A stretch of 11,989 nucleotides of DNA. It comes from JAHCHG01 sp038246645 (lineage in GTDB: Bacteria; Acidobacteriota; Blastocatellia; Pyrinomonadales; Pyrinomonadaceae). The notes below the pieces were generated by a model. That model was not told where the DNA came from and did not search any database. It saw nothing but the letters and a program-made list of their open reading frames with translations. Positions 1 to 5,558 of the stretch are shown here, one piece after another. Each line of letters begins with the position of its first letter. Positions within the stretch are counted from its first letter, which is position 1. Location of the stretch: assembly GCA_038246645.1 (NCBI GenBank), contig JBBRVS010000176.1, positions 1 through 11,989 of the forward strand, read 5' to 3'. Made by a program: the position numbers and the translations under genes.

Positions 1-408
1 ATAATGTTCGTGAAGCCTTTCAATCCCATAACCTAAAACCAGCCAATAAAATGAATTAAAAAATAAAAAGGCAAGATTTCCAATTATTACGAATCTTTCA
101 TAACTCCAATGAGGATGTTGATTTTTCAAATCAACTAATAAATAGCTGGTAACTATAGCTGTCGGTAAAGAGATTATGACAAAAGCTGTTTTTGTTTCAA
201 AAGGCTCTTCACAATGATAACAACCAAAACTCGGCGGTTCTTTGACGGTTGCAGAAGAATAACGGCTTTCCTCAATACTTTCGATAGGTAAAAACATTTT
301 ATCCAAATCAACAACGAACGCGAAAAACACAAGTTGAGCAATTAAAAAAACGCACCCGAGTTTGCTTTTGAAGATTTCCGGGCAGAATTTGGATAAGTTT
401 TTCATCAT
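1..408 (-). CDS. Unknown small membrane protein, 3' end outside window
   Basis: An open frame of 136 codons runs leftward from ATG at 408 and is still open at base 1, so the C-terminus is missing. The start is a double ATG (408 and 405). GGAG at 413-416 lies 4 nt before the first and 7 nt before the second, so the second (Met2) may be the real start. The protein begins MMKNLSKFCPEIFKSK and shows three hydrophobic stretches at about residues 17-35, 80-95 and 110-128, consistent with an integral membrane protein. Between segments one and two is a polar loop of about 40 residues with a CYHC motif (residues 83-86 region, preceding EEPFETK), a possible metal or redox CxxC pair. I do not recognise the family. 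Base composition is AT-richer than the enzymes further right. Like the next minus-strand gene, it is a small orphan-type membrane protein. Confidence 0.7.
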   Translation of the reverse strand, partial: MMKNLSKFCPEIFKSKLGCVFLIAQLVFFAFVVDLDKMFLPIESIEESRYSSATVKEPPSFGCYHCEEPFETKTAFVIISLPTAIVTSYLLVDLKNQHPHWSYERFVIIGNLAFLFFNSFYWLVLGYGIERLHEHY

Positions 409-426
409 GTTACTCCGATTATACAG

Positions 427-533
427 GTCAGAACCATCTGCGGTAGCGGATGGTTTAACTTGGTATTTCGAATCATTTTCCAGCACCTTAAATCATAATC
501 TTCAACCGCCCGCTTGCGGCAGACGGTTCTGAC
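427..533. repeat. Pair of inverted REP-like palindromic elements
   Basis: Two copies of a roughly 30-nt element face each other at 427-455 (plus) and 504-533 (minus). Both begin GTCAGAACC and end GGTT. Copy 1 folds on itself with a 7-bp perfect stem, AACCATC (432-438) with GATGGTT (449-455), around a GGTA-centred loop. Copy 2 has AACCGTC with GGCGGTT. An A-T pair in the first is therefore G-C in the second and the hairpin is kept. The element sits between the start of the left-edge gene and the 3' end of the next minus-strand gene. Its style is that of bacterial REP elements. Genome-wide copy number cannot be seen here. Confidence 0.65.
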
Positions 534-760
534 ATTGAAAATTAGACACTAAAACTCACGAAAAGTTCCTGAAAAATTATTTTACATTGATTGAATCTTT
601 TTCCGAAATTTTCACGCGTTAATAAATGCACGCTCTGAAATCGGGCGATTTATAAAAAGAAACAGATTGGAATAAAGGCAATTTTACGTTTCTGATCATC
701 GGCTGGCGAGCAAGCCGTGAATCAACAAATGCGCTGAAACCCGTTTAAAAAAGACTAAAA
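534..760. other. Intergenic stretch, no gene recognised
   Basis: No convincing coding frame, RNA gene or terminator was found. The stretch is AT-rich at first and then has a short segment near 700-716 with a weak GGCT/AGCC stem (GGCTGGCGAGCAAGCC), which may be a decayed relative of the palindromic elements on either side. Confidence 0.4.
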
Positions 761-896
761 GACTGGAACGCAATCGGCTCGATTGCACCGTTGCGGGTTA
801 GCGGCGGAAAGAAGTTTGAGTACAATTAAGATTATTGCAAGCAAACGTTTTTCGCGCTACCCGCGCTCATGCAAGCGAGCCGCTCGCGCTCCAGTC
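761..896. repeat. Large imperfect inverted repeat of a structured element
   Basis: An element starting GACTGG is present at about 761-803 (plus) and again as its inverted copy at about 896-853 (minus). Over the first 36 positions 27 match by hand alignment. Each copy carries its own short hairpin: GCAATCG-GCT-CGATTGC at 770-786 in copy A, and GCGAGCG-GCT-CGCTTGC in copy B. The stem difference T-A versus G-C is compensatory and the other is a G-T wobble, so the fold is kept while the bases change. A short AT-rich spacer (about 804-852) separates the arms. The pair lies just beyond the 3' end of the 109-residue membrane protein gene and could form a cruciform or act as a bidirectional transcript end. 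Confidence 0.6.
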
Positions 897-899
897 AGT

Positions 900-917
900 C
901 GGAAAATTTATTTTCCG
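900..917 (-). terminator. AT-rich hairpin over the stop codon, weak terminator candidate
   Basis: CGGAAAAT (900-907) and ATTTTCCG (910-917) form a perfect 8-bp stem with a TT loop. The TAA stop of the minus-strand membrane protein gene (908-910) lies in it. No T-run follows on the minus strand, so it does not look like a standard intrinsic terminator. It may protect the transcript end together with the adjacent large inverted repeat. Confidence 0.3.
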
Positions 918-1237
918 GTAAATTCACTTGCCAGATATTTTGAGAAACGTCCGATTAAAAGCCATTGAACAAGAATAAAAATCGGAAGAAAAGCTGCTTC
1001 CATTGGAAATTGTCTAAAGATCGGGAAAAAGGCTTCGGCTAAAACTCCGAAAATAAACGAAAAAATCATTGCCGGAAGATTTACGCAGGTAAACGCATGT
1101 TCCAAAAACAATTTAGTTTCTACGGGTAAAGAAAAATAATCGGTAAAAAATTTGTATAACGGAATACAACAAAGTATCAAAATTCCAAAAATCAATCCCA
1201 AACGATTGGTCAACAAAGATTTAACAAACTCTTTCAT
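908..1237 (-). CDS. Unknown small membrane protein (109 aa)
   Basis: The gene encodes 109 residues starting MKEFVKSLLTNRLGLIFG. Three hydrophobic stretches, about residues 13-32, 47-70 and 80-97, fit an integral inner-membrane protein with a short Lys/Arg-containing N-terminus, probably cytoplasmic, and a C-terminus ending EFTGK. I recognise no catalytic motif or family. An AGGAG lies at 1251-1255, but 13 nt before the ATG, longer than usual; no in-frame start closer to it was found. The gene is divergent from aat, with about 68 bp between the two starts that must hold both promoters. Codon content is AT-rich, resembling the left-edge membrane protein gene. Coding status is supported by clean membrane-protein hydrophobicity and the Shine-Dalgarno rather than by homology. 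Confidence 0.65.
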   Translation of the reverse strand: MKEFVKSLLTNRLGLIFGILILCCIPLYKFFTDYFSLPVETKLFLEHAFTCVNLPAMIFSFIFGVLAEAFFPIFRQFPMEAAFLPIFILVQWLLIGRFSKYLASEFTGK

Positions 1238-1305
1238 AATTTTATTTTCACTCCTGTAAATATTTTCTCCTCTTTACACATTGTTTTGTTAAAATAGTTC
1301 CCGAA

Positions 1306-1995
1306 ATGTCTTCTATAATTTTTCCGAATCCGCGCACGCACGAATTTTCCGAATGGGTTTTGTTCGGCGATTATTATTACAACGCCCGCGACATCATCGG
1401 ATTCGGCGGCGATCTGACGATTGAAAACCTTCGAGAAGCATACAGCAAAGGAATTTTTCCGTGGCATATTGACGGTTTGCCGTTGCCGTGGTTTTGTCCC
1501 GAACACCGCGCGATTCTCGAATTTGACGAGCTTCATATTCCGCGAACCCTCAGAAAAGACCGGGAAAAAACCGGATTTACGTTCACGATTGACAGGGATT
1601 TCGGCGCAGTCATCAACGCTTGCGCCGAAGCGAAACGCAAATTCGAGAGCGGAACCTGGATAACCGACGAATTTATCGAAACTTATATCGAAGTTCACAA
1701 AACCGGAACGGCGCACAGCGTCGAAGTCTGGGAAAACGACACGCTCGTCGGCGGACTTTACGGCGTTGACGCGGGCGGCGTTTTCTGCGGCGAAAGTATG
1801 TTTCACCGGCGTTCAAATGCCTCGAAACTCGCGCTTCTTTTCCTGATCGAACATTTGAAAAAACGAGGCGCAAGTTGGATTGATATTCAGGTAATGACTC
1901 CGCATTTTGAAGTTCTCGGCGCGAAAGAGATTGACCGCGAAGAATTTTTGGACAAACTTTTTGCCACACAAAAACGATATTTACAGCTTTTCTAA
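1306..1995 (+). CDS. aat: Leucyl/phenylalanyl-tRNA--protein transferase
   Basis: Aat moves Leu or Phe from aminoacyl-tRNA to proteins with an N-terminal Arg or Lys, creating a primary N-degron that ClpS delivers to the ClpAP protease. The 229 residues match the family length (E. coli 234). Signature blocks are GFGGDLTIENLREAYSKGIFPW (residues 32-53, shown as adjacent blocks GFGGDL and AYSKGIFPW), AHSVEVW, LVGGLYGV and GESMF. E. coli residues W49, F153, E156 and Q188, important for substrate binding and catalysis, correspond to W53, F160, E163 and Q195. The E. coli WWSPDPR block is WFCPEHR here. The ATG at 1306 gives a natural N-terminus, although no clear Shine-Dalgarno precedes it. It is cytoplasmic. 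It probably shares a transcript with the oxidoreductase 51 bp downstream, although a heptamer repeat fills that gap. clpS lies about 1.1 kb away in the opposite direction. Confidence 0.95.
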   Translation: MSSIIFPNPRTHEFSEWVLFGDYYYNARDIIGFGGDLTIENLREAYSKGIFPWHIDGLPLPWFCPEHRAILEFDELHIPRTLRKDREKTGFTFTIDRDFGAVINACAEAKRKFESGTWITDEFIETYIEVHKTGTAHSVEVWENDTLVGGLYGVDAGGVFCGESMFHRRSNASKLALLFLIEHLKKRGASWIDIQVMTPHFEVLGAKEIDREEFLDKLFATQKRYLQLF

Positions 1996-2030
1996 ATTTC
2001 AAATTCCAAATTTCAGATTTCAAATATTTC
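1994..2030. repeat. Degenerate 7-bp tandem array, AAATTYC type
   Basis: Starting inside the aat stop codon, consecutive 7-bp units can be read: AAATTTC, AAATTCC, AAATTTC, AGATTTC, then a decayed AAATATT. It fills most of the 51-bp gap between aat and the next gene. It is one of five arrays in this window with a 7-bp period. Confidence 0.7.
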
Positions 2031-2046
2031 CAGCAGTTAAAAATTT

Positions 2047-3090
2047 ATGAAAAATTTTCTGATCTACGGCGCAAACGGCTACACCGGCGAATTGATTGCG
2101 CGGGAAGCCGTAAAACGCGGGTTAAAACCGATTCTGGCGGGGCGAAGCCGCAACAAGGTCGAGCCTCTGGCAAAGGAGTTGAATTTGACTTGCCGTATCT
2201 TTGCGCTCGAAGACAAAAAATCGCTCGAATATACTTTGAAGGAAGTTGATTTTGTCATTCATTGCGCCGGACCGTTTTCGCTGACTTCCGCGCAAATGGT
2301 CGAAGCGTGTCTGCGCCTTCAGAAACATTATCTCGATATTACGGGCGAAATCGCGGTTTTTGAAGCGCTTGCCGCGCGTGATGAAGCGGCAAAAAAAGCC
2401 GGAATTATGATTATGCCGGGCGTTGGTTTCGATGTCGTGCCGTCGGATTGTCTGGCGCTTCATCTGAAAAATCGCCTGCCGTCGGCGACCGATCTGTCGC
2501 TGGCTTTTTACGGTTTGGGGAAAATTTCGCATGGAACGCAAGCGACGATGACGATGAACATCGGCAAAGGCGGAGCGATTCGGGAAAACGGCGCGATCAA
2601 GAGCGTTCCGGCGGCGTATAAAACCCGGGAAATTGATTTCGGCGAAGTTCAAAAAAAATGCGTCACAATTCCCTGGGGCGACGTTTCGACCGCGTTTTAT
2701 ACGACCGGAATTCCGAATATCGAAGTTTACACGGTCGTGCCGGACGCGCAATTGACTCTGCTAAAATTGAGCCGTTATTTCGGCTGGCTTTTAGTTACAA
2801 AACCGCTTCAAAGTTTTCTGCAAAAACAAATTCCCGAAGGCGGACCAAACGCGGAAGAACGCGCCGGGGGCAAAACTTATCTCTGGGGAAAAGCAACAGA
2901 TGAAAAAGGAAACTCGGTCGAATCGCGCCAAACCTGTCCCGAAGGCTACACGACGACGTATCTGACCGCTCTGAAAATTGCGGAAAAGATTCTGGAAGGA
3001 AATTTTGCCGCCGGATTTCAAACCCCGGCAAAGGCTTACGGCGCGGATCTGATTCTGGAAATCGAAGGCGTTGTCCGCACGGATGTTTGA
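2047..3090 (+). CDS. Saccharopine dehydrogenase-like NAD(P)-binding oxidoreductase
   Basis: The gene encodes 347 residues starting MKNFLIYGANGYTGELIA. The GANGYTG glycine-rich loop at residues 8-14, followed by an acceptor helix and AGRSRNKVEPLAKEL (second-strand Gly-Arg-Ser, about 31-45), shows a Rossmann fold. VIHCAGPFS (about 74-82) and HYLDITGE are typical of the saccharopine-dehydrogenase-like, trans-acting enoyl-reductase-like group (SDH NADP-binding domain). GRS after strand two fits NADP(H) preference. These proteins are usually cytosolic or membrane-associated and their substrates are mostly unknown. True lysine-pathway saccharopine dehydrogenase is unlikely: no partner is nearby and the C-terminal half lacks the features I expect. 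The ATG at 2047 has no clear Shine-Dalgarno. The gene follows aat and converges on clpS; 53 bp of heptamer-containing DNA separate the stop codons. A link to protein turnover is not implied beyond position. Confidence 0.85.
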   Translation: MKNFLIYGANGYTGELIAREAVKRGLKPILAGRSRNKVEPLAKELNLTCRIFALEDKKSLEYTLKEVDFVIHCAGPFSLTSAQMVEACLRLQKHYLDITGEIAVFEALAARDEAAKKAGIMIMPGVGFDVVPSDCLALHLKNRLPSATDLSLAFYGLGKISHGTQATMTMNIGKGGAIRENGAIKSVPAAYKTREIDFGEVQKKCVTIPWGDVSTAFYTTGIPNIEVYTVVPDAQLTLLKLSRYFGWLLVTKPLQSFLQKQIPEGGPNAEERAGGKTYLWGKATDEKGNSVESRQTCPEGYTTTYLTALKIAEKILEGNFAAGFQTPAKAYGADLILEIEGVVRTDV

Positions 3091-3096
3091 TAGTGA

Positions 3097-3145
3097 AAAT
3101 TTAAGATTCAAAATTCAAAATTCGAGATTTCAAATTGAATCAATC
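3097..3145. repeat. Degenerate 7-bp tandem array between convergent genes
   Basis: Seven units in phase can be read: AAATTTA, AGATTCA, AAATTCA, AAATTCG, AGATTTC, AAATTGA, ATCAATC. The last unit runs into the clpS stop codon (3144-3146, minus). The array fills the space between the two convergent stop codons. Its units resemble those of the array after aat, so the oxidoreductase gene is bracketed by related arrays. Confidence 0.7.
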
Positions 3146-3461
3146 ATTCTTCTTCGACCGTGCAGAGAAACGGATATTCGTGCGCCCGCGCCATATTCAT
3201 CGCTTTTTCGGCTTTCATCGTTGCCACTTCATACGGATAAACGCCCGCCACGCCGACTCCTTCGTTGTGAACCTTAAACATAACCGCAAAAGATTCGGCT
3301 TCGGAGCGCATAAAAACCGTGCTCAAAACATATACGACAAATTCCATCGTCGTAAAATCATCATTATGGAGCAAAACCTTATAAAGTTTCGGCTTTTCAA
3401 GCTTTGATTCGCTCTCGGTCAAAACGTCCGTGTCGTTTTCGATATCTGGAAAATTCGGCAT
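3144..3461 (-). CDS. clpS: ATP-dependent Clp protease adaptor ClpS
   Basis: ClpS binds proteins with N-terminal Leu, Phe, Tyr or Trp and hands them to ClpA or another Clp ATPase for degradation. The 105 residues are of normal length: a flexible acidic N-terminus (about 1-24) and then the core. YKVLLHNDDFTTMEFVVYVL holds the substrate pocket (N33, D34, D35, with M39 at the E. coli gatekeeper position), KVHNEG supplies H65, and VAGVYPYEVATMKAEKA and CTVEEE complete the fold. All expected pocket residues are present, so it should be functional. The ATG at 3461 has no Shine-Dalgarno; its leader is a heptamer array. It converges on the oxidoreductase gene and lies near aat, which makes N-degrons for it. 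No clpA is in view. Confidence 0.95.
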   Translation of the reverse strand: MPNFPDIENDTDVLTESESKLEKPKLYKVLLHNDDFTTMEFVVYVLSTVFMRSEAESFAVMFKVHNEGVGVAGVYPYEVATMKAEKAMNMARAHEYPFLCTVEEE

Positions 3462-3466
3462 AATTC

Positions 3467-3503
3467 ATTTGCGATTGGCAATTTGCGCGATTTGCGATTG
3501 CTT
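3467..3503. repeat. Degenerate 7-bp tandem array in the clpS leader
   Basis: The units read ATTTGCG, ATTGGCA, ATTTGCG, a 2-nt slip (CG), ATTTGCG, ATTGCTT. The array begins only 5 bp upstream of the clpS ATG, where a ribosome binding site would be expected, and would lie in the transcript leader or promoter. Confidence 0.65.
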
Positions 3504-3569
3504 TTCGGCTTAACTATTTTATCATTTTTTCGGAATTTCACAGTTTTAGCGGATATTAAAACAAAAACT

Positions 3570-3600
3570 ATTCACTATTCACTATTCACTTTTAACTATT
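3570..3600. repeat. 7-bp tandem array, ATTCACT type
   Basis: Three perfect ATTCACT units at 3570-3590 are followed by TTTAACT and a partial unit. This is a separate array from the one in the clpS leader, 66 bp away, with a different consensus but the same period. It lies in the 437-bp spacer between clpS and the dehydrogenase gene, which otherwise holds only AT-rich DNA (3601-3750) and the inverted repeat at its far end. Confidence 0.7.
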
Positions 3601-3754
3601 TTTCAGTTAAATACTGCGCTAAATTTCAAATGAGTTTGATTGCTTTCAGGCGTTACAGAATCGAAAAAATAACTTTCGGAATAACTTATAACTGAAAGAT
3701 TTTTCCGAATTTTATTAATCGGTTATCAGTTATTCCGAAATTTCCAAATCGGAC

Positions 3755-3894
3755 AGTACCGCTGTCGTCTCGACCGCTGTTCCGCCGTCCGTCCCGGCGG
3801 CGTTTTATCTCTAACTTACAAAAAAGTTTGAATTTTAACGAAAAGCGGCGGCGGGACGGACGCCGCGACTGCCGACGGGACGGACGGCGGTACT
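3755..3894. repeat. Large GC-rich inverted repeat after the dehydrogenase gene
   Basis: Arms at 3755-3806 and 3841-3894 are imperfect reverse complements. Both start AGTACCG when read inward and both contain GTCCGTCCC. The 34-bp loop is AT-rich. The right arm starts 4 nt after the stop codon of the dehydrogenase gene. The arms stand out as GC-rich in an AT-rich spacer and look like two copies of one REP-like element in opposite orientation. Confidence 0.65.
3841..3866 (-). terminator. Intrinsic terminator candidate of the glucosidase/dehydrogenase operon
   Basis: On the minus strand GCGGCG (3866-3861) pairs with CGCCGC (3853-3848) around a TCCGTCC loop. CGC and TTTT (3844-3841) follow. A GC-rich stem plus a short T-run about 33 nt after the dehydrogenase stop fits a factor-independent terminator. 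It is part of the larger inverted repeat. Confidence 0.5.
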
Positions 3895-3898
3895 TTTC

Positions 3899-5017
3899 TT
3901 AAATCTTTGCGATTTCAAAATAAGTTTTTATCGCGTTGTATTTTCCGCCGTTTTCTAAAATATCAAAAACTTTTTCAAAATTTTCCAAACCTTCGACCTT
4001 GTGCGTCATCATTCGCGAGAGCCAGCCGGGAAACATTGCTTCGGCGAGCGCGATGTCTTTGACGCCCATTTCAAAATGTTCGCGGCTCGCATTGACCGTG
4101 CCGACCATCGCGCGATTGCCCAAAACAAACTCCTGATTGATTTTATCAGATTCCACGCCGTCGGTTTTGCGGTCGCCGCCCGTAACGGAAGATAAAATCA
4201 AAATCCCGTTTTCATTCAGAGATTCCATCGCTTCGAAAATTATCGGCGAATAGCCCGTGCATTCGAAAATCAGATCGTATTCGCCGTATTTTTCGGTCGA
4301 ATCTCTCACGGATAATTCATCGGTCGAATCATAAGTCGCGCCGATTGCTTCGCACAGTTCGGCGTTTAAGTAATCTTCTCGCAACTGTTTACCAAAACCG
4401 TGAACTTCAAAACCGCGCAAGCGTAGAGCCAAAACGGTCAGAAGTCCGACGTTTCCCGTTCCTAAAACGGCGGCGGTTTTCGGCTGCCAGATGTCGAGGC
4501 GTTTTTGAATATCTTCGGCTTGTTTTAAACCTTTTTCGATGATCGAAAGCGGTTCGAGCAAAACGGCGACTTCCGATATTTTCGGCGGAATTATCACGAG
4601 AAAATCTTCGCTTTCCGCGTAATATTCCGCCATAAATCCGTGAATGCGCGAGATTCCGCGTTCCCAATATTCAGCGTCAGTCGTAAAATCCTGCTGTCCG
4701 ATTGCGTCATAAATGCTCGCGCCGAATGGTCGGCGAACGGTGGCGACGACAAAATCGCCCGCTTTCAAATCCTTGACATTTTTGCCCGTTTCGACGACGC
4801 GCCCGAAATTTTCGTGTCCGAGTACGAGAAATTCAAAACCTTCCGGCGCAATTCCGTATTCGGCATTATTAATTTCCCGATCAGTTCCGCACGCGCCGAC
4901 GCGCAAAACTTCCACTAAAACGCCTTTTCCGTCTTTGATGTCGGAAATCTTCGGTTTGTCCATTTCTACGAGATGAACGCTGTTTTTCGTTTTCGGTATA
5001 ACTGCAATTGCTTTCAT
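3899..5017 (-). CDS. Zinc-type medium-chain glucose dehydrogenase-like enzyme
   Basis: The gene encodes 372 residues of the zinc-dependent medium-chain dehydrogenase superfamily, nearest in pattern to the glucose 1-dehydrogenases (sugar to aldonolactone with NAD(P)+). The N-terminal GroES-like domain has catalytic-zinc candidates C43 (VGACGTD), H68 and E69 (GHE), with E155 (LLEPLS) as the likely fourth ligand. The VRRP motif at 94-97 and the length are typical of glucose dehydrogenases. The Rossmann loop is GTGNVG (186-191). The lobe after RRP, which in many relatives carries four structural-zinc cysteines, has none here. AAGGA at 5023-5027 overlaps the upstream TAA stop and lies 5 nt before the ATG, suggesting translational coupling. 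It is the last gene of the operon headed by the glucosidase, which supplies a plausible substrate. Another polyol or sugar as substrate is possible. Confidence 0.85.
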   Translation of the reverse strand: MKAIAVIPKTKNSVHLVEMDKPKISDIKDGKGVLVEVLRVGACGTDREINNAEYGIAPEGFEFLVLGHENFGRVVETGKNVKDLKAGDFVVATVRRPFGASIYDAIGQQDFTTDAEYWERGISRIHGFMAEYYAESEDFLVIIPPKISEVAVLLEPLSIIEKGLKQAEDIQKRLDIWQPKTAAVLGTGNVGLLTVLALRLRGFEVHGFGKQLREDYLNAELCEAIGATYDSTDELSVRDSTEKYGEYDLIFECTGYSPIIFEAMESLNENGILILSSVTGGDRKTDGVESDKINQEFVLGNRAMVGTVNASREHFEMGVKDIALAEAMFPGWLSRMMTHKVEGLENFEKVFDILENGGKYNAIKTYFEIAKI

Positions 5018-5025
5018 ATTTTCCT

Positions 5026-5526
5026 TTATATTCCAAAATGCCAGATAGACTTTTTATCATTACTTTTAATTACTTCATCACAATAATATGAAAGAGTATT
5101 TAGTTTTTCTACAAACTCATCCCGATTTATTTTTATTTTGTTGTAATATCCTTTCTCGTGATTTTCTGAATTTGAACAATAACTTCCGGTTAATTCAAAA
5201 TTTTCTGTTCCGTTCAGAAATAGATTTGCCCAATTTTCAAAAATTTTCTTTGCAATAATTGCTCCATTTTTTTTGATAATTGTCGTTGAATAAAAGTAAA
5301 TGCCTAGTTCGTCTCGATTCTTCCATGAATTATAAGTTGGAATCCAAATTAACGTGTCAGATAAATATCTCAAATGGTCATCGTGCATATTTACGCATTT
5401 ATAATTTTCCCATATTTCATCTAAATCTATTAATCGATTTTTTCTTGATTTGTCAGGGAAATAGTTATCTGTTTCAACCAAGAAAAAATTATGATGTAAT
5501 CCACCTTTTCTATTTTCTTCAAGCAT
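5026..5526 (-). CDS. Hypothetical protein, AT-rich orphan in the operon (166 aa)
   Basis: The gene encodes 166 residues starting MLEENRKGGLHHNFFLVETDN and ending SIWHFGI. I do not recognise the family. It is rich in Asn, Tyr, Lys, Ile and aromatic residues, with no signal peptide, no membrane segment and no evident catalytic motif. It looks like a small soluble protein. Its codons are clearly more AT-rich than the flanking enzymes, it has only a poor Shine-Dalgarno (AGATAAAA before the ATG), and it sits in the 541-bp space between the glucosidase and the dehydrogenase, 32 bp after the former and 8 bp before the latter. This suggests a later insertion into an operon that once joined its neighbours directly. 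The dehydrogenase's Shine-Dalgarno is built on this gene's stop codon, so the arrangement looks settled. An immunity-like role is conceivable from composition only. Confidence 0.7.
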   Translation of the reverse strand: MLEENRKGGLHHNFFLVETDNYFPDKSRKNRLIDLDEIWENYKCVNMHDDHLRYLSDTLIWIPTYNSWKNRDELGIYFYSTTIIKKNGAIIAKKIFENWANLFLNGTENFELTGSYCSNSENHEKGYYNKIKINRDEFVEKLNTLSYYCDEVIKSNDKKSIWHFGI

Positions 5527-5558
5527 TTTTATCTAATTTTTCGCTTTGCTATGAGTCT

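Noticed and set aside
783..968. 61-codon plus-strand frame
   Set aside because: It runs through the inverted repeat and into the 3' end of the membrane protein gene; Arg/Ser-rich, with no ribosome binding site.
1234..1806. 190-codon open frame on the minus strand opposite aat
   Set aside because: It overlaps the well-supported aat gene almost entirely, has an Arg/Asn/Phe-rich shadow composition and shows no family pattern.
2122..2751. 209-codon minus-strand frame opposite the oxidoreductase gene
   Set aside because: Its Arg/Phe/His-rich composition is typical of the antisense of a real gene; no motif was found.
3467..3600. Heptamer arrays considered as a CRISPR array
   Set aside because: Units are only 7 bp and directly adjacent, without unique spacers, and no cas gene is present.
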